Origin: a virus
Strand: one strand, 5' to 3'
IMG/VR virus record: IMGVR_UViG_3300046747_000663
Span: 1 to 29,685 of that record
DNA: 29,685 bases
This document shows positions 15,251 to 23,310 of this stretch, one piece after another. The translations under genes were made by a program, and so were the position numbers. Every line of letters begins with the position of its first letter. Within the stretch, counting starts at the first letter, position 1. The notes under the pieces were generated by a model. That model was not told the origin of the DNA, made no database searches, and worked only from the letters and a program-made list of their open reading frames with translations.

Positions 15251-18200
15251 TCACTTCTGGCTGGCCGCCGGCCGCCGGACAACGCCCTTGTCGATCCCAA
15301 GCTCCAGAGAAAGGCCTTTGATACTGAGGCCTTCCCCGGTGCCGATGGTACCACCCGTCGACGGGGTGGCATCCGTGATCCGAACCTGAATACCGTTGAG
15401 GCGCTGGTACTTGCAGCGCACTTGAAGGCTTTCCCGGTCCAGCGCGATGACCTCCGAGCTGGTCCACGTCACGGTGGATCCGGCTGAGGTCGAGAAGTTG
15501 TAGAACTGCCGCAGCGTGAGGTCATGCGGGGTCTTCCGCTCCGCGAGGAGGGCGACCTTCCAGATGCGCATGAACCCATTGACGGACTGCGGTCGCCATT
15601 GCTCGAACGTGATGTCGGCCGTGACCCAGAGCGACGTGAGGCTCTCTGCGTTATCCAAAAACGACGTCGGATCGTCCCTGTAGACGTACCCGTTGGCCGT
15701 CACCCACGTAGGGAAGTTGTTGTGCATGCATTGCGCAACAACCTCGGACGCTCCCGTGGGCTGCGAGAACAAGTACGAGTACCAAACAGGCCGCTGACTC
15801 GTCCGAGACAGGTAGCGATCGGTGACCACGTGCGTGATCGCCGAGTTGGTTTGTGCGAGCCAGCGGACCTCTTCGAGTTCCGGAACGATGACGGGCCAGA
15901 GGGCCTTGCCGATCAGATGCGTGATCGTGTCGGTGCCGAGGGCCGGGCCGATGTCGGCGCCGTAGTCCACAACCTGCCCGCCACGCGAGAGGAGCTTCAG
16001 CCCCGCCTTGTTCTGGTAGGCCACGCCTTCATCGAGAGTGATCACGCTCCGCGGCGAGAAGCAGCCATCTTCCGAGGCGATGGGCTGGGGCGGGCTGAAC
16101 ACGCCGCCGCCGGAGGGCGCCAAGGCAGGCCCATCCCCCGAGATCCGGAAGAGTTCGTTCGACGACATCAGAATCGTGGACGTATCGAGCTGCGCAGCGG
16201 CCACGATCGGCGTGTTGGAGAGCACCGGGAACGAGAACGTTGCCGTGAAACGCGGCGCATCGCCATCCGTCACGTCCGAGGTGAAGTAGACGCGATCGTC
16301 ACCGGTGCCGACGCTCCAGATGCGACCGTTCGAGTAGGCCAGCGAATCGCACGCAGGGCCCGTGATCGCCTGATCCGACCCGTCCGTGTTGTAGAGGACT
16401 TCGCGCGTTGCGAGAATCGTGTCCGTGATCGGGTTTGCGGAGTTGTCGCTGTATACCGTGGTGCCTGACGGGACTGCGTCTACTTGGTTCAACAAGTAGA
16501 ACGTCGCGCCATTGCCTACGGTCCGGTAGATCTCGACGACCACTTTCTTGCTTCGCGCATTCCCCATGTAGGCGGCGGGAACGGTCAAAACAAACGCGTT
16601 GTTGGCGCCCACCAAAGCAATCGGCGGCGAGTATGTAATTGCTGAGCGGTATTTGCGCCCGATGGCATCGGTGTACGAGTAGATGAACGCGTACCCGTAG
16701 GTCATGAGCAGTTGCAGGACACCGCCAGTGCCTTGGGCCGCTGCAAACTTGGAGTAAAGCGGGGCTCCGAAAGGTGCAGACTCGACGATGTTGGCGCCGT
16801 CGAACACGGACGTCATGCCGCCGCTCATGAGGCCCGTGTAGGCGTCTAGTGTGGGCGGGAGCGAGTTGCGCGGGCGAACGATCCCGATATCTTCGCTGTA
16901 GCCGCCGAACGCAAAAACACCATTGTACCCTTGCGAATAAGCTCCGATGGCATCCGGAGTGGATGACTTGATGATGTTGAGCCCTACCACACCATCGATC
17001 TTGTAATAGGGATCTCCATCGTAGCTCCGCATAGCCTTGAAGTAGACCGCGGGAGACGCATCCATCTCCGGGAGGATCGGAACGGACGAAGGCCCTGGCT
17101 GCGCAATCCAGCCATTCGACCCGATCTCTTGGGTCGGGTATTGGGCAATCCCAGTCTGGTCATACATTCGCCAAACATGAAGGATCTGCCCCGACGGCTT
17201 CTTCACCAGCGCGCAAAAAAGCTGCGCGTCCTCGAACGTGTTGATCGTGGGGTGAATCCGATCGTAATACGTTCCAACCTGCAAGATCAGATCGCCAGGG
17301 GCGTTCCAGATCGGCTGCGGCGCGAATTGCTGAAGAGGGGTAACCGCACGCGTACGAAGAGCCCCAAACACCGTTCCAGCGCTTGCCTGGCTATCACCCC
17401 AGGTGAGTCCGATGTACTGCTGGATCTGCATCCCGACGTGCACACCGGTGGCCGAAGCGAAGTTCGCAAGGGCAGCGACCACGACCGAGTTGTTCCGTAC
17501 AAGCGTGATCGGATCAACGGTATCCAGGGTCATCTGCCCCGGCGAGATGCTGAAGTAGAAGATGCGCGTCATATTGACGGCATCGTCGTATTGGATGGCG
17601 TAATCCTCCGTGAGGAACCTTCCAACGATCGACGGAATGATGGCGGGCGCGTTGAGCGTCAACGTCTGGATGTTGAACGTCACAAAGAAGTTGTTCGAAG
17701 ACCCTTTCCCGTAGGTGATCACAATCCCCGCGGCGCCGTTCCAGGCGAGCCTCGGATTCAGAGGACCAGTGGGGAGCGTCCCTGAGTCCACGGTCCCTAC
17801 AAAAAGATTCGCGAGTCCTTCCGAGAAGAGCGCGAAGATGAGTTCGGACGTCGTGGAGCTACGGCGCACGTAGGCCAGGCCGTAATACGTGATCCCGGCC
17901 ACCACGACCTTCAGCGTTGTGGCGCCATTGAGCAAGAAGAACCCGTAATTGAGATCTTTCGTGACGACCGTGGGGTTACCGATCTGACGCGGGACGAAGT
18001 CGATCTTGTAGAGGTTCGTGGCGGCGCCCACCGGCTGCACAAGATCGAGTGCATGCCCGCGAACCATCGTGAGAGTCCCACGATGGCTGTAGATCGCCTC
18101 GGGCTCGCCAACCGCCGCGTAGACGTAGTTCGAGCGCTTCAGCTGGTTCGCATTCGTGAGGCCGATGGTCGTCGACCCACGGCGCTTCGTGAGCGCGCCC

Positions 18201-18316
18201 GTCCGCTGGTAGCGAACGTTCTGCATGGCCACGGGACGCGTGGACAGATACGGGTCGGACAGCTCGTCCATACCCGCATTGATCTTGAGATCGACGATCT
18301 GCTTTTCGAGCGGCAT
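15251..18316 (-). CDS. tail nozzle protein (T7 gp12 / P22 gp10-like)
   Basis: A 1021-residue beta-rich protein. The first ~60 residues contain a pattern shared by podovirus nozzle/tubular B and stabilisation proteins: a glycine-containing GMDELSDP segment, an aligned-Asn segment (AMQNVRYQ), then TGALTKRRG. The remainder is a long series of beta strands consistent with a propeller-like tube: repeated SYTDAIGRKYRS, DRVYFTSD and similar motifs are typical. It follows the adaptor and LamG genes as expected for neck assembly, and would form the distal tube of a short tail. The length exceeds T7 gp12 (about 790), so extra domains are likely. AGGAG lies 10 nt upstream of the ATG at 18316. Confidence 0.75.
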   Translation of the reverse strand: MPLEKQIVDLKINAGMDELSDPYLSTRPVAMQNVRYQRTGALTKRRGSTTIGLTNANQLKRSNYVYAAVGEPEAIYSHRGTLTMVRGHALDLVQPVGAATNLYKIDFVPRQIGNPTVVTKDLNYGFFLLNGATTLKVVVAGITYYGLAYVRRSSTTSELIFALFSEGLANLFVGTVDSGTLPTGPLNPRLAWNGAAGIVITYGKGSSNNFFVTFNIQTLTLNAPAIIPSIVGRFLTEDYAIQYDDAVNMTRIFYFSISPGQMTLDTVDPITLVRNNSVVVAALANFASATGVHVGMQIQQYIGLTWGDSQASAGTVFGALRTRAVTPLQQFAPQPIWNAPGDLILQVGTYYDRIHPTINTFEDAQLFCALVKKPSGQILHVWRMYDQTGIAQYPTQEIGSNGWIAQPGPSSVPILPEMDASPAVYFKAMRSYDGDPYYKIDGVVGLNIIKSSTPDAIGAYSQGYNGVFAFGGYSEDIGIVRPRNSLPPTLDAYTGLMSGGMTSVFDGANIVESAPFGAPLYSKFAAAQGTGGVLQLLMTYGYAFIYSYTDAIGRKYRSAITYSPPIALVGANNAFVLTVPAAYMGNARSKKVVVEIYRTVGNGATFYLLNQVDAVPSGTTVYSDNSANPITDTILATREVLYNTDGSDQAITGPACDSLAYSNGRIWSVGTGDDRVYFTSDVTDGDAPRFTATFSFPVLSNTPIVAAAQLDTSTILMSSNELFRISGDGPALAPSGGGVFSPPQPIASEDGCFSPRSVITLDEGVAYQNKAGLKLLSRGGQVVDYGADIGPALGTDTITHLIGKALWPVIVPELEEVRWLAQTNSAITHVVTDRYLSRTSQRPVWYSYLFSQPTGASEVVAQCMHNNFPTWVTANGYVYRDDPTSFLDNAESLTSLWVTADITFEQWRPQSVNGFMRIWKVALLAERKTPHDLTLRQFYNFSTSAGSTVTWTSSEVIALDRESLQVRCKYQRLNGIQVRITDATPSTGGTIGTGEGLSIKGLSLELGIDKGVVRRPAASQK

Positions 18317-18319
18317 CCC

Positions 18320-19228
18320 TTATCGTCTCCTGAAAAGGAACGTTCCCCGCCGCCAGGCTTGGTCGCACCAGTCCGTGTCGCGAACCGTGGAATGCATGCG
18401 GCAGTCCTGGATGAGCCCGTGCATGCTGTGGGGATCGCCGGTGAGCCCGAGGTGCCAGCTCGGCGTGAGGCCGATGGCCCAGACGATGTCGGCCTGCGCG
18501 AACGTCTGCGCGGCTTCGATCCCGTCCACAACAAGCCGAAGCGTCGTGCCGTTGTAGCTCACGCAGTAGTGGTGCCAGACACCATCGTCGACGTGCATGT
18601 CCGAGAAGCCCTGCAGCGTGCGGGCTCCAGCGGTCGTTTGCACGATGCCGAAAGGCAGCCCCGCCTGATCAATGGCGACGCTGATCGCGGGCGTCCCCGC
18701 CGTGTTCATGTACCCGAAGAGGATCGCGTTCCGGTTGCCGTTGCCGCCGCCCTTCTGCCCGAGCCGCGCCCAGCAGGTGATGCTGACGGAGCTGGGAGAG
18801 GAGCCCGTCATCCCCACGGCTCCCGCAGCGCCACGGGTGGCATTGGCGCCGTAGAGCCGGCGGCAGCGGCTCGCGACAAAGCCCCCGAGCGAGGATATGC
18901 ATGTGGCGCCGCCCACCAGGCTGTCGCCCGTGGCTTTGAAGTTCCCGATGTTGCGGGCAGTGACAGTCCCCGGGGCGTCGTTCAGCGGCCACCAGAGGTC
19001 TGTCAGCTGATCGAGCAGCATGAGCCGCGCTGTCACGACTTCGAAAAGCGGGCTCGTCGTGTCGAACGCAGCGGCTGAAGCCGTCAGCGCGGCCGCGGGC
19101 GGGATCGTCGCTTCGATGGCCTCGATCCGGTTGTAGATGTCGCCCTGCTGGAGGAGCGATTCCCGATTCCATTGATCGAGGATCCGATCTCCGGTTTGGA
19201 TCGGCTTGATGAGCACTCGGCTGCCCAT
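18320..19228 (-). CDS. LamG/concanavalin-like domain protein
   Basis: A 302-residue protein. Residues 1-70 are helical (RILDQWNRESLLQQGDIYNR) and could trimerise or attach the protein. From about 78 to 295 is a LamG-type jellyroll: the segments WWPLNDAPGTV, then VSITCWARL, then DDGVWHHYCVSYNGTTLRLV followed by VDGIEAA are characteristic of the family. Such domains often bind carbohydrates. Encoded between adaptor and nozzle, it may be a short fibre or neck appendage. Its start ATG overlaps the adaptor's TGA by one base (TGATG). Confidence 0.75.
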   Translation of the reverse strand: MGSRVLIKPIQTGDRILDQWNRESLLQQGDIYNRIEAIEATIPPAAALTASAAAFDTTSPLFEVVTARLMLLDQLTDLWWPLNDAPGTVTARNIGNFKATGDSLVGGATCISSLGGFVASRCRRLYGANATRGAAGAVGMTGSSPSSVSITCWARLGQKGGGNGNRNAILFGYMNTAGTPAISVAIDQAGLPFGIVQTTAGARTLQGFSDMHVDDGVWHHYCVSYNGTTLRLVVDGIEAAQTFAQADIVWAIGLTPSWHLGLTGDPHSMHGLIQDCRMHSTVRDTDWCDQAWRRGTFLFRRR

Positions 19229-20217
19229 CAGTACACCCGTCGATAATCGAGGATCCCTGCCGTGTTGACGGTCCGGTCGGAGACGCGCTCAGCCTGGGAG
19301 GCGTCGCGGTACTCGCCCACCGTCGTGATGGCTTCCTTTACGGCGCCTTGCTTGCCGATGAGGTTCGAGGCGTCGAGATCGTCCTTGTTCCGGCACTTGA
19401 TCGCCACATCGAGGATGAGCCATTCCTCATGGCCCGAGTCGAGCGGGATCGAGTCCGTGATCGTCCAGATGCGGACCTGTGGCGCGTAGTAAAGCTCGAT
19501 GGGGTACGATCCGCTGGGGATCGGGACGAACGAGATGTACTCGCCGCCGTCGCGCGACCTGTCGCCGCGGACGCGGTAGCACGGAAACGGCGTCAGAAGG
19601 CCGTACCAGTCCTTGATCGTGCGGAGGAACGCGCGCTCGTTCTTGTTGTAGCGGTTGAGGAAGACCCGCTCTGCGTTGACCGTCGTTTCAATGGCCGAGA
19701 CTTCCATGAAGTCCGGCGGGAGAGCCATGCTCTCCTGCCCTGCCACCGTCTTGGGTGGCTCCGGCGTGCTCGTCCACCCGTTGTCGCCAACGTACGTGCC
19801 CGTGTCCGGGAACGTGATGGTGACGGCTGTGCCGGGGACCGTGTAGACCCGCGGCGTTGTGGGGATCCCAGCGCCGAAGGTGAGGCCGTTGTCGACCGAG
19901 ACCTGGACGATGGCGGAGCCCACTGGGCCCGTGATGTTCCCACGGACCACCACCACCGCGCCGTCGTGTTCGGCGAAGCCTCCCACGATGATCTCGGGAG
20001 GTAGCGTGCCGATGGCCACGGTGGTGGTGTACACGAGGTACTTCTTCTCGAAGTAGTCCGCACCGCGGCACGCCACGAGGATCAGATGCAGGTTCGCCAG
20101 GCTGGCGTTGATCTCGTCGACCAACTCAGCATCGGCAAAGCGCTCTGTCTCGTTCTCGATGTCCGCTCTCCGGCGGATCCGAGAGATGAGCGTCGTGACG
20201 GCAACGGTGCGGCTCAT
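19228..20217 (-). CDS. head-to-tail adaptor (T7 gp11 / P22 gp4-like) with insertion
   Basis: A 329-residue protein likely to form the ring under the portal. The helical N-terminus (MSRTVAVTTLISRIRRRADI followed by ENETERFADAELVDEINASL) and the later segments LPPDFMEVSAIE and PIELYYAP are typical of podovirus adaptor (tail tubular A-like) proteins, and the C-terminal helices follow. Residues ~73-163 look like an inserted Ig-like beta domain between the strand VYTTTVAIGTLP and the LPPDF motif; usual members are some 190-220 residues without it. SD AAGGAG lies nine bases before the ATG. TGAATG at the boundary couples it to the 93-aa gene. Confidence 0.75.
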   Translation of the reverse strand: MSRTVAVTTLISRIRRRADIENETERFADAELVDEINASLANLHLILVACRGADYFEKKYLVYTTTVAIGTLPPEIIVGGFAEHDGAVVVVRGNITGPVGSAIVQVSVDNGLTFGAGIPTTPRVYTVPGTAVTITFPDTGTYVGDNGWTSTPEPPKTVAGQESMALPPDFMEVSAIETTVNAERVFLNRYNKNERAFLRTIKDWYGLLTPFPCYRVRGDRSRDGGEYISFVPIPSGSYPIELYYAPQVRIWTITDSIPLDSGHEEWLILDVAIKCRNKDDLDASNLIGKQGAVKEAITTVGEYRDASQAERVSDRTVNTAGILDYRRVY

Positions 20218-20499
20218 TCAGTAGCTCTCCTTGCAGGCGCGGACGATGGCCTCCATCGCATCAAACACGGCAACACCATCGCCGCTCTTCAGCGCCGAAT
20301 TGAGGTCATCGCCGAGACTGCCGCGCTCCTCCGGAGTGAGAGGCGAACCTCCCTCTTCCTCTTCGTCGTCCTCCATGTCGGCCGAGCTGCCCCGTTCCCG
20401 AGGAAGCATCGGCTCGTCATCGTCCTTCCGTGGGGGCTTCTTGGAGGACGACATGATGCCGACCAAGATCCCCCCCGGCTTTTTTGCGAAGTCCGGCAT
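20218..20499 (-). CDS. small acidic hypothetical protein (93 aa)
   Basis: The N-terminal half is highly charged and disordered (KKPPRKDDDEPMLPRERG, MEDDEEEEGG). A helical C-terminus (about 55-93, EERGSLGDDLNSALKSGDGV and following) looks like a small helical domain ending RACKESY. No family is recognised. GAGG lies about eight bases upstream of the ATG at 20499; Met16 is an alternative start. It sits between the small head-region protein and the adaptor, so a head-completion or capsid-associated role is possible. Confidence 0.6.
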   Translation of the reverse strand: MPDFAKKPGGILVGIMSSSKKPPRKDDDEPMLPRERGSSADMEDDEEEEGGSPLTPEERGSLGDDLNSALKSGDGVAVFDAMEAIVRACKESY

Positions 20500-20506
20500 G
20501 GGAACC

Positions 20507-20914
20507 TCAGGGGCTCGCGGTGTTGGAGAAAATGACCGTGAAGTGGAGGTACGCTCCGACCGTCACGTCCGCCAGAACACCTGCCGACGAGAGCGTCAGG
20601 ATGTCGAGCGTCGGAGTCTTCGGCGTGGTGGTGAGGTCAAACAGCCCAGGAACACACGAAACAGCGCCAGCCGGCGCCGCCTGGTTCTTGGTCGCCAGCT
20701 GCGTGTGGACGATCGGCATCGTCTTGTTCGACACGAACGGGAACGCCTGGTTGAACGTAACGCGGTAGCGCCCCGTTACGGCCTTCGCGGCGGTCCAGAT
20801 CCCGTTCGTGTTCAGCTGGAACACGATCGCGCCCGTGATGCTCAGATCGAGCGTCCCGCTCGTGATCACAAGATCACGCCCGTTGCTCTGTACGTTATAC
20901 CGAGTGATATTCAT
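20507..20914 (-). CDS. small beta-rich head protein, candidate decoration protein
   Basis: A 135-residue all-beta protein (MNITRYNVQSNGRDLVITSG, TVGAYLHFTVIFSNTASP). It has the strongest SD in the region, AAGGAGG about seven bases before its ATG, and follows the major capsid gene by 28 bases, so high expression is expected. A gene in this place commonly encodes a capsid-decoration or minor head protein; that is inferred from position and fold-like pattern, not from homology. Confidence 0.65.
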   Translation of the reverse strand: MNITRYNVQSNGRDLVITSGTLDLSITGAIVFQLNTNGIWTAAKAVTGRYRVTFNQAFPFVSNKTMPIVHTQLATKNQAAPAGAVSCVPGLFDLTTTPKTPTLDILTLSSAGVLADVTVGAYLHFTVIFSNTASP

Positions 20915-20941
20915 GACGTTGATCCTCCTTTTCTTGAAGGC

Positions 20942-22162
20942 TCAGAGCGTCACGACGGCGTTCCACCCCGGTGCGTCGCAAACGAGGTTGCCGTAGTAGC
21001 CCATGCGCCACGTGTAATCGTCCGAGAGCGTACCGCGGAGCATCCGAAGCCCGTCCTCGTCCAAGAATCCGACCGGCCCGAGCGTCCAGAGACACCACGT
21101 GTCCATCTGGAGGATGTAGGCAATACCCTTCGGGCAATTCGGGTCCGAAAGGACCTTCACCATGCCCTTGGGGCCTGCGATCACGACGGCATCGAAACTG
21201 ATGTCGGCGGTATCGCGCGCGTGAACCTTCTGGATCACGAGCTTCGACCCGAGCGACACGACGAGCTGCATCCAGTCCGTCGGGTTCAGGAAGATCGTGT
21301 CGGGCTCGCTCATGTTTCGGGCCATCTGCCCGAGAGCCTGCTGGAGAACGATCTCGATCGGGGCACCCGTGGTGACCGTGGGGCGCACGCCCGCGAGACG
21401 CTCCGCATCCTGCGTACGATCGACACCGAAGAACGGGGCCGTCGTCGGCGCCGCCTGCGGGATCCATGCGGCCAGACCGGCCATGCGGACGCCGAAGTCG
21501 CCGTCGTAGAAGATGTAGTCGGTCGACGCGGCGGTGCCGATGCCGGTCGAGAGGAGGCCCACCGTCGTGAACTGGCCGAGGTTGCGGTCGACCTTGGCGA
21601 TGACCGCAAGACCCGGCTTGACGGTACCCGTGGTGCCATCCGTCACCGCGAGCTGGATCGACATCCCCGCTTCGAAGTTCGAGATGTCCTCAGGAACGGT
21701 CAGCGAGAACGGACCCACCGTACCGACGGCGCCAACACCGTCGAGCTTGCCGATCGAGCCGCCCTGGTTGCGGAAGATCGAGATGGCCATCGAGCGGCGG
21801 AGCGCTTCGAGAGCGCCGCCGATTTCAATGTCGAGGGCTTCGACGATCGAGCCCTTCTTTCCGTCGGCCGACCGGATCGTTTCCGTGTCGATGCTCGCGA
21901 CGGCGTAATCCTTGATGCGCGTAACGTAAAAGCCCTCCAGCTTGGAGGGGTTGGAGTTCGTGATCGCGTTCTGCAGGATCGCGCTGCGGCCCGAAGGCGT
22001 CGCGTAGCGGAGGCCCACGACCTGTCGGCGACCGACGAAGTCCTGGCGCTTCTTGATCATGCCGAGAAGTGCCGACTTCTCGATCACGAGCTTGTTGATG
22101 TCGTCTTGCGGATAGAGGTCCTTCGCAATCTTGTCGATCGCGGACTGATTCATTCCAGGCAT
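20942..22162 (-). CDS. major capsid protein (HK97-fold, inferred)
   Basis: A 406-residue protein forming the icosahedral shell. It follows portal and scaffold, and shows a helical N-arm (AIDKIAKDLYPQDDINKLVI), an E-loop-like region (GRRQVVGLRYATPSGRSAIL), an AIGGALEALRRS-type spine region, and a P-domain-like end with the segment EPDTIFLNPTDWMQLVVSLG typical of HK97-fold coat proteins, plus a C-terminal GYYGNLVCDAPGWNAVVTL segment. GGAGG nine bases before the ATG at 22162 chooses this start over Met4; the SD is the 3' arm of a strong hairpin. Confidence 0.85.
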   Translation of the reverse strand: MPGMNQSAIDKIAKDLYPQDDINKLVIEKSALLGMIKKRQDFVGRRQVVGLRYATPSGRSAILQNAITNSNPSKLEGFYVTRIKDYAVASIDTETIRSADGKKGSIVEALDIEIGGALEALRRSMAISIFRNQGGSIGKLDGVGAVGTVGPFSLTVPEDISNFEAGMSIQLAVTDGTTGTVKPGLAVIAKVDRNLGQFTTVGLLSTGIGTAASTDYIFYDGDFGVRMAGLAAWIPQAAPTTAPFFGVDRTQDAERLAGVRPTVTTGAPIEIVLQQALGQMARNMSEPDTIFLNPTDWMQLVVSLGSKLVIQKVHARDTADISFDAVVIAGPKGMVKVLSDPNCPKGIAYILQMDTWCLWTLGPVGFLDEDGLRMLRGTLSDDYTWRMGYYGNLVCDAPGWNAVVTL

Positions 22163-22170
22163 GGGTCCAA

Positions 22171-22198
22171 GCCTCCGGGCCCCGAGGACCGCGGAGGC
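22171..22198 (-). promoter_or_regulatory. hairpin sequestering the capsid gene's Shine-Dalgarno
   Basis: GCCTCCG (22192-22198 on the minus strand) pairs with CGGAGGC (22171-22177), a seven-pair GC stem with a 14-nt loop. Read on the minus strand, the 3' arm contains GGAGG, nine bases before the capsid ATG. It could repress translation until melted, or mark a processed mRNA end. Confidence 0.6.
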
Positions 22199-22212
22199 TC
22201 AAAGCCCGCGGT

Positions 22213-23298
22213 TCACCCGAGGTGAGTGCGTCGCAGCCGATCCCGAAGCTCCGCGCGCGACTCTCGCGGCGCGGCAGCACCTCGTTCGGTTGCTACGCGA
22301 TTGGTGATCGTCGAAACTCGTTCGACCGGAATCGGGGCGGGGGTGGTCGGACCCAGGAACCTGTTTTTGCGGCGCTGCGCGATGGAGTGCTCGTACAGAC
22401 CTTCGTCTTCGGGCTCGTCTCCACGGGCAGAAACAGGAGCGGCAGAGGCAGAACGGGCGGCGGTCTTCCCGGAAGTAGCGGCGGCGGCCGGGGGCTTCGG
22501 AGCGGACCGCTTCGACCGAGCGTCGAGTCGTTCCTTTTCCTCTTGCGCGAGCTGATCTTCGACGATCTTGGCTACCACGTCAATGTGGGGGGCTCGGCCG
22601 GTCCGTTTTTCCATTTGCTCGGCCACGAACTCGATGCGGCCCGCGATTTCACCCGGCCGGCGCAGGCTGAGTTCCGGGTACTTCTCGTGATTCTGCGTCA
22701 CGTGGCTGGCGGCCCATTCGCGCGCTTGGCGGATCTGGTACGCGCTCGCCTGTTCCTGCTCTTGCTCTTCCCTGTTCTTCCGCCAGGTGCGTTCCTCCTC
22801 GAGTTGCTTCTCCAGCCGCTCGAGATGCGACAGAAACTTGGTCTCTGTCGACTTGACCATGTTCTCGGGCGAATTGTTGTTCGCCATACGACGAACAATG
22901 TCTTCGAAGTCGAGTCCGGCCTCGCGGAACGCAGCCACAACGTCCGGGTTGTCGTTCAGGCCGCGGTAGCGCCGCGCTTCTTGCTCGGCTTGCTGGCGGA
23001 ACTGCTCAACCTGGTGCCGTTCGTAGGCAATCCGTTGACGCTCTGCCTCAAACTGCGCTTGCTGCTCGCGGTAGTGACGCTCGCGCTCCACCACACGTGA
23101 TTCGCGCTGGGCGAGCTTCTTGAACGCGTCGGCGTACCGCTCCTTACCAGGATCGGGGGCAGGCTCGGCCGCAGGGGGGGTCGCAGCCGAACCTGCCGGC
23201 GGCGAAGATGCTTCCTCGGCTCCCTCGTCGCCAGTCTCCGTGTCGACTTCGTCTGCTTCGCCCTCGCTCCGGGCGTCTTCCATATCGAGAATTTGCAT
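22213..23298 (-). CDS. scaffolding protein
   Basis: A 361-residue, highly charged and helical protein that would direct procapsid assembly and then leave. An acidic, disordered N-terminus (1-50) is followed by long coiled-coil segments (about 55-110 and 150-185, rich in Glu, Arg and Gln). A central segment EAGLDFEDIVRRM resembles a helical hairpin. An Ala/Pro linker follows, and a basic helical C-terminus (SRAELRDRLRRTHLG) is like the coat-binding ends of known scaffolds. Located between portal and capsid, the classic order. Confidence 0.8.
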   Translation of the reverse strand: MQILDMEDARSEGEADEVDTETGDEGAEEASSPPAGSAATPPAAEPAPDPGKERYADAFKKLAQRESRVVERERHYREQQAQFEAERQRIAYERHQVEQFRQQAEQEARRYRGLNDNPDVVAAFREAGLDFEDIVRRMANNNSPENMVKSTETKFLSHLERLEKQLEEERTWRKNREEQEQEQASAYQIRQAREWAASHVTQNHEKYPELSLRRPGEIAGRIEFVAEQMEKRTGRAPHIDVVAKIVEDQLAQEEKERLDARSKRSAPKPPAAAATSGKTAARSASAAPVSARGDEPEDEGLYEHSIAQRRKNRFLGPTTPAPIPVERVSTITNRVATERGAAAPRESRAELRDRLRRTHLG

Positions 23299-23310
23299 CG
23301 TTTTTCCCCT

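Noticed and set aside
13910-15487. 525-residue plus-strand frame
   Set aside because: Antisense to two packed virion genes; Leu/Arg/His-rich shadow.
20231-22225. 664-residue plus-strand frame over the capsid region
   Set aside because: Arg/Asp-rich shadow of the capsid and neighbouring genes, which have motifs and good SDs on the other strand.
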